A stretch of 34,966 nt of DNA from Candidatus Wildermuthbacteria bacterium RIFCSPHIGHO2_02_FULL_45_25 (GTDB taxonomy: Bacteria; Patescibacteriota; Minisyncoccia; Minisyncoccales; UBA10102): contig MHTV01000013.1 of assembly GCA_001823215.1 (NCBI GenBank), positions 1-34,966 of the forward strand, given 5' to 3'. Both the position numbers and the translations under genes were made by a program. The notes beneath the pieces were generated by a model. The model had not been told where the DNA came from and ran no database searches. It was given only the letters and a program-made list of their open reading frames with translations. Below, in pieces: positions 1 through 8,700 of the stretch. The first letter of the stretch is position 1, and every line of letters begins with the position of its first letter.

Positions 1-1536
1 CAAAATATAGTCTTTGCCCGGATTGATGGAATGGGCATTCGGAGTTTTATCACTCATCTTAATCGTCAGCAATCCTTCCCGAATATGCTGATCGCTTCTT
101 CCTTTGCCGTCCCAATTTCCAACCGCAACAACGGATGGAGAAAAGCCGTATTGGAGCCCTCTCGCGGCAATCAGCACATTATCGCCATCGGTAATATCAG
201 CGTTCAACGTGCGTCCCGCGCCTCCGGCAACATCGGCAAGAATTCTGAATCTCCTTGTTTCTCCACGCTTTAAGACAATCTTCAAGTTATCCCATATTAC
301 CCTTCCATCAGCTGACCAAAAAGAAACTGTCTTGATAAGCTTTTTGTTTGTCAGATCATAGAGTTTAAGATTTTTACTCTCTGACAAAAAACTTGAACCT
401 GCATGCAAAGCGGTTATCCGATCAATCACAACCGCTTCTTCATCTCCTGTCATAACCGCAAATTGATTCAGAAACGCTTCTTTTCTGCCCACATTTGGAG
501 CAACATCAAAAATGGGATCGTCCTCCCGAACTTGCATACTCGCAATACCCATCTGAAGAACGGAAAAACTTTTCCCTTGCAAAGGAAACATCCCTTGCAC
601 ACTCATATTCTCTGCCTGAATATCCACTGTTTCCTGAATCCCCAACACCACAGTTTTGCCGGTAGTTACGCCAGAAGGAATATCCGCCTGAATAGAAAAA
701 GTCCGCTTTGCGCCAACAGGAACACGCAACGCAGGCAAGAATATCATTGTTGCTTTTGCATTCGCATTCAAAGAAACATTGTTGCCCAGAGGAATTCCAT
801 TTTCATCGAGAAGTTGAATATTTTCAACGTCCTCGTTCGTGCTCAAGCCAGAATGCGATATCGTCAGAGAAATGATCCTTGCCTCTCTCTCGAGAGCAGT
901 CATCGTGAATTTTGTAAATATGCTTCGAGTACCGCTTGCGATCGTGCCGCCCATGGGAGTATCTGGAGCCAACGCAATCAATACGCCCGCAGTTGGCGAG
1001 ACAGAGGGTGAAGCCACGGCTGATGGAGAACCTGCCGGGATCCCTGCAAGAATTCTGTTGAGCTTTGCTTTCGTAAACTCATCGAATACTCCCGTTGCCA
1101 GCGTTTTTCCTTGAGGAGTTAAAATTTCCGAAGCGTATTTCTGCTGAAAGCGGATAAGCCCTGCTTTCGTGCGATTGCCAAAATAGGAGCTTTCATTCCC
1201 CGGCGCGCCAAATCCTTCAACCGCTACTTGTGTTGCAGTATCCATATTCAGCGCGATCTGAAGATATTTCACCTCTGTCGAGGTTGTTCCTTCCGCCAAA
1301 TCGCTTGCAAATACAAACCCTTGCGGAATACGATTCGGCAAACCATTCATCTGCTGTCCAGATTGAAAAGCAATAAGTTGCTGCTGAAGTTTTCCAAGCT
1401 GCAAAAGCAAATTATTAATTTGCGCATGGAGATCCGCCGATCCTTGAGCTGATAGAGAGGAAGGCATCCCTATTACGCCAATCAATCCGATAATCACATA
1501 TACCAAAATCCATGTTTTAAGTTTCCGCAAATCCAT
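1..1536 (-). CDS. Secreted/surface protein with N-terminal signal/TM segment and peptidoglycan-binding-like domain (partial, runs off left edge)
   Basis: Not in ORF track because it is open at the left edge. Minus-strand frame from ATG at 1534-1536 reads MDLRKLKTWILVYVIIGLIGVIGMPSSLSAQGSADLHAQINNLLLQLGKLQQQLIAFQ... with PGB-like ...EVKYLQIALN...SSYFGNRTKAGLIRFQQKYASEILTPQGKTLATG... and no stop to base 1. Confidence 0.8.
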   Translation of the reverse strand, partial: MDLRKLKTWILVYVIIGLIGVIGMPSSLSAQGSADLHAQINNLLLQLGKLQQQLIAFQSGQQMNGLPNRIPQGFVFASDLAEGTTSTEVKYLQIALNMDTATQVAVEGFGAPGNESSYFGNRTKAGLIRFQQKYASEILTPQGKTLATGVFDEFTKAKLNRILAGIPAGSPSAVASPSVSPTAGVLIALAPDTPMGGTIASGTRSIFTKFTMTALEREARIISLTISHSGLSTNEDVENIQLLDENGIPLGNNVSLNANAKATMIFLPALRVPVGAKRTFSIQADIPSGVTTGKTVVLGIQETVDIQAENMSVQGMFPLQGKSFSVLQMGIASMQVREDDPIFDVAPNVGRKEAFLNQFAVMTGDEEAVVIDRITALHAGSSFLSESKNLKLYDLTNKKLIKTVSFWSADGRVIWDNLKIVLKRGETRRFRILADVAGGAGRTLNADITDGDNVLIAARGLQYGFSPSVVAVGNWDGKGRSDQHIREGLLTIKMSDKTPNAHSINPGKDYIL

Positions 1537-1819
1537 ATTGTTTTATATTACCACAAAAGTAAGCATGTAAAGACCCAACTCATTTCAATTGAGCCGCCTC
1601 TTAGATGCGCTCAATAGGTTGATAGACACGGAGTCACAAAAAATTCAGGCGGCCTATGTCTGATTTGTCCGGGTAATGCCTGCGGCTTAGATGCCGAGGA
1701 ACATTCTCCTCATTAAGGAATCAGCTTCAGCCGCATAACGTAGACACCGCTGTCCAGCAACTGATCCTTCTAGCCGACCTTGCCGCGCTATCGGATATAT
1801 GCCTTTCCGATCGTCAGTA

Positions 1820-1862
1820 AACAAAAAGCCGGCTTGCGATTCGCTTGCCGGCTCTTTTTTAT
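1820..1862 (-). terminator. Intrinsic terminator (probably bidirectional) downstream of the ABC-F gene
   Basis: GCCGGC(1828-1833)...GCCGGC(1847-1852) stem; T-rich tail on minus (TTTTTGTTT) and on plus (TCTTTTTT). Confidence 0.75.
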
Positions 1863-1927
1863 CAAAAACGATCCAAATAGAACTTGGAAGAACACATATC
1901 ATTCCCACTGGTTCAATACCGTTCTAT

Positions 1928-3388
1928 TCAGGATATATATTTTTCCAAGTCCAATGTCTCGTCAATCCTAACTTGTTTTACAAAATCCGGCACATGACTT
2001 ACTAAAATCATCGCTCCTGCATATCTATTGAGAGCCGCGGCGATCACCGGAATGTGGCGAAAGTTGATATGGTTTGTTGGCTCGTCCAAAATCAATAGCC
2101 CCGGCTTTTGCAGAACTAAACGGGCAAAAGCAACCAACCCCTTTTGGCCTTCAGACAAACTTCCGATTTTGGAATGCATCATTTCTGACGTGATCAAGAA
2201 TCCTGCCGCCACGGCTCGAAGATTTTCTTCTGATTGTTCTTGAGATACGCGGCCAAGAGATTCGTAGACCGTATCTTCAAAGTTCAGCGTGGAAAAATCT
2301 TGGCGGTAATATCCCACTCTTACGCCAGCAGCAATCGTAGCTCCCTTGGATATTCCCGAAGCTAACGATTCTAGCAATGTTGTTTTGCCGATTCCGTTTG
2401 GCCCGGTGATGAGCAAATGTTCATTTTTCCTCACAGAAATTTTCGCCGCGCATTCCACTGCTTTATGATCCTTGATAATCGAAAAAGATCGAATACTTAC
2501 GATTTCCCCGGCCATTTCCTCTTGCGCAGGAATTATAAATTTGCGGATTGTTTTATCTTCTTTGCGCACCTCTACCATTTCTTCTTCCGCCTGTTCCACC
2601 CGATCTCTCATTTTTTTTGCCACCAATCTCATTTTTCCTCCTTTGTGGGAGAAGAAGTTCGCTTTATCTTTGCTTTCCTGAATCTTCTTTGCCAATTGTG
2701 CGTTTTTGCGATTTTCTTTTTCAATGCGCGCGGCAATTTCCTCCAATAAATCCAGATAGTTTCCCACGTATTGCTCAACCTTTCGAGTAAACACATCCAA
2801 ATATAAAACACCTTGCGTAAAAGCGTTTAAGAATTGAGCGTCATGGGAAATGACGATACAGGTTTTGGGATAATCAATAAGAAACTGGGTAAGATGAGCA
2901 ATGCCGGATTTATCGAGATTATTGGTTGGCTCATCTAGCAAAAGTAAATCGGGGTCTTGAATCAACGCGGATGCTAGCAGCAAACGCGCTTGTTGGCCGC
3001 CCGAAAATGATTTCACCAACCTCTCCTTGGGCGCTGCCAGATTTACCACCTTCAAAACTTGATCAATCTTTGGGTCAATATCATATATTTTCCTGTTGAA
3101 ACATTTTTCAAAAAATTCCCTCACGGTCAACTCAAGCTGATTACGCGGGATAACTTGCCTAGCGGTGGCAACCGATAAGCCGGGAGCCAAATGCGTAGCT
3201 CCGGATTCCGCTTCCAATTGCCCGCAAATCAGTTGAAAAATCGTGCTTTTGCCAGCTCCATTCTGTCCCATCAGCGTAATTTTAGCTCCCCGGCGCACCG
3301 TAAAACTTACCTCATTCAGAATGGGCTTTTTGGGTCCGTATTCAAACGTAACGTCATCAAATCGTAAAATAACTTCGCCTTGCGCCAT
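1928..3388 (-). CDS. ABC-F family ATP-binding protein
   Basis: 486 aa; two Walker A motifs (GQNGAGKST, GPNGIGKTT), SFSGGQQ and SLSEGQK signatures, LLLLDEPTNNLD and LLILDEPTNHI; no TM domain. Confidence 0.93.
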   Translation of the reverse strand: MAQGEVILRFDDVTFEYGPKKPILNEVSFTVRRGAKITLMGQNGAGKSTIFQLICGQLEAESGATHLAPGLSVATARQVIPRNQLELTVREFFEKCFNRKIYDIDPKIDQVLKVVNLAAPKERLVKSFSGGQQARLLLASALIQDPDLLLLDEPTNNLDKSGIAHLTQFLIDYPKTCIVISHDAQFLNAFTQGVLYLDVFTRKVEQYVGNYLDLLEEIAARIEKENRKNAQLAKKIQESKDKANFFSHKGGKMRLVAKKMRDRVEQAEEEMVEVRKEDKTIRKFIIPAQEEMAGEIVSIRSFSIIKDHKAVECAAKISVRKNEHLLITGPNGIGKTTLLESLASGISKGATIAAGVRVGYYRQDFSTLNFEDTVYESLGRVSQEQSEENLRAVAAGFLITSEMMHSKIGSLSEGQKGLVAFARLVLQKPGLLILDEPTNHINFRHIPVIAAALNRYAGAMILVSHVPDFVKQVRIDETLDLEKYIS

Positions 3389-3491
3389 ACAAAGAAAACA
3401 GCTTTAAATTATACCCCCATATCCTACCTTATTTCGCAAAAAATTGCACCCTTCGAGAACAATTACCGCATTGCGCATTCCATCTTACCAT

Positions 3492-3535
3492 AATGAAACA
3501 GACCCCAAACACTTTTCTCGCGGGTCTGTTTCATT
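3492..3535. repeat. 14-bp perfect inverted repeat upstream of ABC-F gene
   Basis: AATGAAACAGACCC (3492-3505) / GGGTCTGTTTCATT (3522-3535), 16-nt loop. Confidence 0.85.
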
Positions 3536-3575
3536 CGGCTTTCTTCGCACTCATAACTTTTCACTTATCTTATCT

Positions 3576-3722
3576 TTATGCGCTTGTGAATGTGCTCTGA
3601 TGGAATTTCTCTGGCATTCCATCCTCGCCCTTTTCATCCTGCGCAGGATCTTCTTTCTGCGGAAGAGGAGTAATCTCCCAACTCCTCATTCCTCCACTTT
3701 CTCCCTCCTCTTCCATACTCAT
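3576..3722 (-). CDS. Candidate 48-aa small ORF/leader upstream of ABC-F gene
   Basis: ATG at 3720-3722, stop at 3576-3578; MSMEEEGESGGMRSWEITPLPQKEDPAQDEKGEDGMPEKFHQSTFTSA; preceded by TTGACT-16nt-TATTAT promoter-like sequence; no SD. Confidence 0.3.
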   Translation of the reverse strand: MSMEEEGESGGMRSWEITPLPQKEDPAQDEKGEDGMPEKFHQSTFTSA

Positions 3723-3876
3723 AATAACACAATTATACATTTAGTCAATATCATGCCGTGTAACTTTTTGCTTTAACGCGGAAAAGTTATCAAATAACGA
3801 AACGAACATTCAACATACGGAGGATTTCCTTTGTTCCTCTTCTTACTCGATAGTTTCCTCTCTTTGGATTGAGCTT

Positions 3877-4095
3877 TTATTCGCTGCCCTCTTTTTTCAT
3901 GGTTTCGAGCTCTTCCTCTGAAAAAGAAGTAAGCCAAAAAATAAATGGCCGCCGAAGCTTATCTACCGACCAATTATTATCTTTAAACAAAGACGGCTTA
4001 TCCACCTTAAAACGGGAAAGCAAATAGGGGGTTGCTTGAAGCGCCCGGGAAGACAATCTGTTATGCTCTTGAAGAAATTGCTGTTTTTTCGTCAT
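3877..4095 (-). CDS. Small uncharacterised protein (MTKKQQFLQEHNRLSSRALQATPYLLSRF...)
   Basis: Track ORF 3877..4110 uses a TTG start inside a U-tract; the first ATG gives 72 aa ending in MKKEGSE. Confidence 0.5.
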   Translation of the reverse strand: MTKKQQFLQEHNRLSSRALQATPYLLSRFKVDKPSLFKDNNWSVDKLRRPFIFWLTSFSEEELETMKKEGSE

Positions 4096-4102
4096 AAGAA
4101 AG

Positions 4103-4127
4103 AAAAACAACTCCGATGAGGAGTTGC
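4103..4127 (-). terminator. Terminator/attenuator hairpin immediately upstream of the small ORF ATG
   Basis: Minus strand CAACTCC-tcatc-GGAGTTG followed by TTTTTCTTTCTT then ATG. Confidence 0.6.
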
Positions 4128-4252
4128 GGGATTGCGAATTTTTTATAGATTTCTAAAGACCTCAACTCTTATGCTCAAGATATCATAGAAATTAATATAC
4201 GTCAATGAAACTATCCTCGAACACCATACCTCTTCTGTGATAGGATAACTAT

Positions 4253-4861
4253 ATGGAACAGCTTGTGAAATTTCTTACTGAACAAGGAATCCTGAAAAGT
4301 CCGCATATCATTGACGCTTTTCATACTGTTGACCGCAAAGATTTCGTATTGGCTGAATATCAAGAACAGGCGTATGAGGATTATCCCCTTCCCATTGGAC
4401 ATAGCCAAACAATCTCCCAACCCAGCACCGTGGGCTTTATGCTCGAACTTCTTGGACCAACGCAAGGAGAAAAGATTCTTGATATGGGATCGGGTTCGGG
4501 CTGGACAACTGCTCTTCTGGCACAAATCGCAGGCGATCAAGGAAAAGTTTTTGGCATGGAAATTATTCCGGAACTTGTGAGCTTTGGCCAGAAAAATCTC
4601 CAAAAATATCATTTTTCAAATGCCGCCATTCTGCAAGCCACAGACGTATTGGGATATCCAAGCCAAGCTCCATTTGATAAAATTCTGGTTTCCGCCGCCG
4701 CAAAAGAAATTCCCCAACAACTGATTGATCAGCTTGTCATTGGCGGCATCATGGTTATCCCGATTGAAAACGCGGTATGGAAAATAAAAAAAGTATCTCC
4801 CAAAGAAACCGAAACGCAAAAATTCGAAGGATTTGTTTTTGTTCCCCTTGTTACCAAATAA
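4253..4861 (+). CDS. pcm: Protein-L-isoaspartate O-methyltransferase
   Basis: 202 aa; PLPIGHSQTISQPSTVGFMLELL and ILDMGSGSGWTTALLA (SAM motif I). Confidence 0.9.
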   Translation: MEQLVKFLTEQGILKSPHIIDAFHTVDRKDFVLAEYQEQAYEDYPLPIGHSQTISQPSTVGFMLELLGPTQGEKILDMGSGSGWTTALLAQIAGDQGKVFGMEIIPELVSFGQKNLQKYHFSNAAILQATDVLGYPSQAPFDKILVSAAAKEIPQQLIDQLVIGGIMVIPIENAVWKIKKVSPKETETQKFEGFVFVPLVTK

Positions 4862-5750
4862 TGGGAACGCCAAAAAACTGCAGCACATATCCTGTCGTAG
4901 AATCTTTGTTATTGCTCACGGAAGCAGAATTAAAAGTTCCCATCGGGAAATTGCTTGTCGCTCCCATACTCTTTACCGCCGCCATCATCGCCACAAGAGA
5001 TTGAGGGGAATCCGCTTCCACAAGTCCTGCTAACTTTGGCTCCATAAATGTGAGCGAATAAGCTGACTGTTCATCAAGAGGTCTTGCCTGTTCTTCCGGA
5101 AGATAATGAGAAAAATCCACGCTCGCGATAATAAACGTATTTGGTGTGGCTATCGAAGCAAGAAATTCCCCAAAAGATTCCGCCATCTCATTGGTACTGC
5201 TCGAACGGAATACAATAGGGACAACTGTTGCCTTTGGGAAAAATTTACCGATCAAGAGCATCTGCGAGTGGATCGAATGATCGTTAAACGGAAGCTCGTC
5301 ATGAACGGCAAATGTTTGCTCCTCGAGTTTATTAAGTAATGCTAAATCCGGCTTCAATCTTCCAAATGGCGTCAGAAACGGAGCTTTTGAGAAACTCACA
5401 TCGCCTTCTCCTCTCTCAAAATGGTCAGGGCCTAGGATGATAAAAGTATCCACTTGTTTGCTTTTTTGCAGTTTGGCATAAAATTCAACAAGCAAGGGAA
5501 TTGCGGTTGGAATATGATGGGGAACAACTCCTCCCATAAGATATTGCGCGGCTATAGCTTCCACATTCTCAAATTTTTCCGTTTGAGTTTCAATGTATCC
5601 CGCCTCTTTAAAGTACGCAGATACATGCGTTACACCCGACCCCTCTTTCTTGCTGGGAGTAATATCGTTATGAGCGCCACTCAAGGAAAGCGCAATGCCC
5701 GCAAAAACAACAATACAAACAGTTTGGAAGATGACAATTTTTCTTTTCAT
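4851..5750 (-). CDS. MEMO1 / AmmeMemoRadiSam protein B family, with N-terminal signal/TM anchor
   Basis: 299 aa; MEMO motifs VPHHIPTAIPLL, ILGPDHF, NDHSIHSQMLL, IIASVDFSHYLP; N-terminal hydrophobic segment. Confidence 0.85.
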   Translation of the reverse strand: MKRKIVIFQTVCIVVFAGIALSLSGAHNDITPSKKEGSGVTHVSAYFKEAGYIETQTEKFENVEAIAAQYLMGGVVPHHIPTAIPLLVEFYAKLQKSKQVDTFIILGPDHFERGEGDVSFSKAPFLTPFGRLKPDLALLNKLEEQTFAVHDELPFNDHSIHSQMLLIGKFFPKATVVPIVFRSSSTNEMAESFGEFLASIATPNTFIIASVDFSHYLPEEQARPLDEQSAYSLTFMEPKLAGLVEADSPQSLVAMMAAVKSMGATSNFPMGTFNSASVSNNKDSTTGYVLQFFGVPIIW

Positions 5751-8700
5751 TCGCGAATGCTTATTCGATCCGGAGCAGACACATTCAAACTTTGGGAACT
5801 TTTTGCGGACTGAATCAATACGGGTTCCGCCTCATATTCGCCTTTTGTCACCACTCTCGCATAATAAGAAAGCGCGGAGCACGATCCGAATTTCGGATTC
5901 CAATCTAAAAAGGTAACGGTCTGATCTTCAATGCGAGCTGGATATCGCACGCAATCGCCCTCTTTGCTCTGTATAACGTTGAGCCGTGTTACCGCTCGCA
6001 ACCCACTGGGCAAATGATCTATAACTTGATAGCGCCCCTTCAAAGCCCCTAATCCAAATGAATCGGATAATTCAATTTTTACGATATCTCCTTCTTTGAA
6101 TTCTGTCGTTGGCATCCCGTTTACCACATATCTTCTCGTAACACGCAAAGATTCATCCATTGCAAGCTCTTCTGGATCAACCGCTTGGTCATACCTGCTC
6201 ACTACATCAACTCGTCCGCTCACATTCTCAAAACGCAAAGTTTGCAATTCTTCTGGCGCCATCGCGAGCCGCACGCTTTCGCCTGCTTTCAGAGTATGCG
6301 AATCCGCGCGATCCTTTGTGCGATAGGCAAAACTCACATCTTCTCCTTTCAAGCGAGGCAACACAGCTTTCAGATATCCAAGTAACTCAAAGTTAATGAG
6401 CTTCTCTTTGGGCTGCTGTTCAAAAACATACGAAGCCAAACCTTCAGCTTCCGGCTCTTGAAGACTGCCCGCCAATTGAGCGAGAAGCGCAGTGAGAATA
6501 ATATTCTCATCTGCTGACTTTAATTCCTCCACAAAAAAATAGGGAGATTTGCTCACAAGTTTTTGTTTCAGATGCTCTTGATAATATGCGCGCGCCTCTT
6601 CTTTTGCTCCTATCGTATCGAGCGCAAGAGCAATATACGCCTTGTCCATAAGAGTCAAATCCTTTTCATCCTTGATATGTTGCAAACTCACCAACACCGG
6701 TTCTTTCAGCGCAGCCAATCCATACAAAGCCAAAACTACTCGAGAGGCATCTGCCTTTCTATCATTCAACGATTGAGTGAAATAGGTTTTGAGCATTTCT
6801 CGGGAAATATCTATATTCTCTTCTTTCATGAGATCGGCGAATTGAGCGCTCACTCGCAAATCCTCATCGCTATAAGGAAGCAAGGCAATACCTCCGCTTC
6901 CCGGCTGATACGCGCGAAATTCAGGAGATTCATCCTCTTGTTCTTCGCCAAAGAATTTTTTGAGCAAAAGCCCGCCGAAATACCGGCTTGAAACCTGATC
7001 CACTCTTACTCCACCGCTTTGAGCAAGAGCAAGAAGCGGCCAATAGTAGATTGCTCTTTCTTGCGAAGTGAAGATCAACTGCGTAAATCCCTTTTCGTTC
7101 CCTTTGATTCCTTCAAGCGAAGAACTCACTTGATGGTATTCAGCCGCACTTTGAGTAAAGTAACTATCGAGCACTCTTATCTCTTTTACGATCGCGTCGC
7201 TGAACCCTCCCGCATTCGCTGACACTTTTATCTGATGAGTTCCGACCGAAAGCTGTCCCAGATTAAATTCTTCCGAGCGAGATCCGGATTTTTCGAGCAA
7301 CTTGAAAGGCAACGTATCACTTTCCACGCGATAGGTTACAGGATATTGAATTTCTTCCGTGCCGAATACTCGCGTTCGAATAATAAGTTTATCGCCATCC
7401 AGATACGTTCGATTCAACGATGCCTCCACAAAGAGAGGCAATCCAACAGGAACAAACTCAATTGTTTTGCCCGCGAGCCAATCTTTACTCACTGCCTGCA
7501 ATGTTACTCTCCACGACGTGATATTGTCTGGTAACGCAAAGGAAACATTCGCGCGGCCGTCAGAATCCGTCAAAATAGATTTATATATCGCGACATCCTC
7601 AAATTCTCCCCGCGCTTCGCCTCCTCCTTTCTCTTCGTTATGAACATACAAGGTATCCGCAAAATAGGTATGATTGCCTTCCACTTCAAAGTTATGCACG
7701 TTCACCCACTCATCCACTTTTTGGATAGAAGTTACCGCAACTTGCTTGCCCATGGAATTTTGGAGCATATCGCCGATCTTCAATTGGCCGGCTTTGTTCC
7801 ATTCTCCATTGATATACAAGCGATGATTTTCGGTTACCCGAAGCTTGTCATTCACAATTACATATCCCCTCACCAAATGAGAAGTTACCCTTGCCACTTT
7901 TGCCTCCACCAATGCGCTTGAATCTTCCGATTCTTTTGTGAGAATTGTTTCGCCCGCATGCACGTCTTCAATGGATTTGGATCCCAACGGTGTCAAAATC
8001 TGTGTCCCCGACAAGAAACATCCTCCAAGCTCCGCGCCAGATTCCAATGGAGTGAGATGGGAAGATCTCGTCAAAAGGGAAACATACACGTCATTGTATA
8101 ACGCGCTTGTAATATCTTTTTCTGTAGGATTTAAGGTAAAAACCGCTTCATCCAAAGCGCCGATATGCACTTGAGCTTCTTTGGGATTGCCGTTGGGATC
8201 GGTTACTTCAATATTCAGCCGCACTTCTTCTCCCGGCTTATACCGTTCTTTATCTTTGCTTACGTTAATCTGTAATCTTTTTTCTTCCGCCTCAAAAGAC
8301 AAATTCATCGGCCAACTGTCATGAAATCTCTTGCCGCTAAACCAAACCCCAATGACATTCACATTCGGGATATACATATCCTGGAACGTATCGGTATAAT
8401 TTGGCTCATCGGCAAGCTCATACGAATGCACTCCGCCTACCACTCTTATAAACAGGAAATCACGAGGAGATGATGCCACCGCATTGCCAGCGTTATCCTG
8501 AAGCTCAAGAGAAATTTTCTCTCCAAGCTTGTATTGCTTTTTCTCTTCGTCTCTATTCTTTAATGCTACTCCAGAGGTATCATACCCGGAGAACGGCGAA
8601 CGAGAATATCCAAACGCATAGCGCTGAACTTCCACTGCGCGACCATTCGTGTCTCGCGTCGTAAAAATAATTTTATAAGTTTTGTCTTCTTCGAGCTTCT

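Noticed and set aside
1550-1575. String AAGCATGTAAAGAC resembling the tmRNA 3' conserved TAAGCATGTAGA
   Set aside because: No tRNA-like 3' end (GGTTCGA...CCA), no tag ORF and no 5' partner sequence; it also overlaps the promoter region of the minus-strand surface-protein gene.
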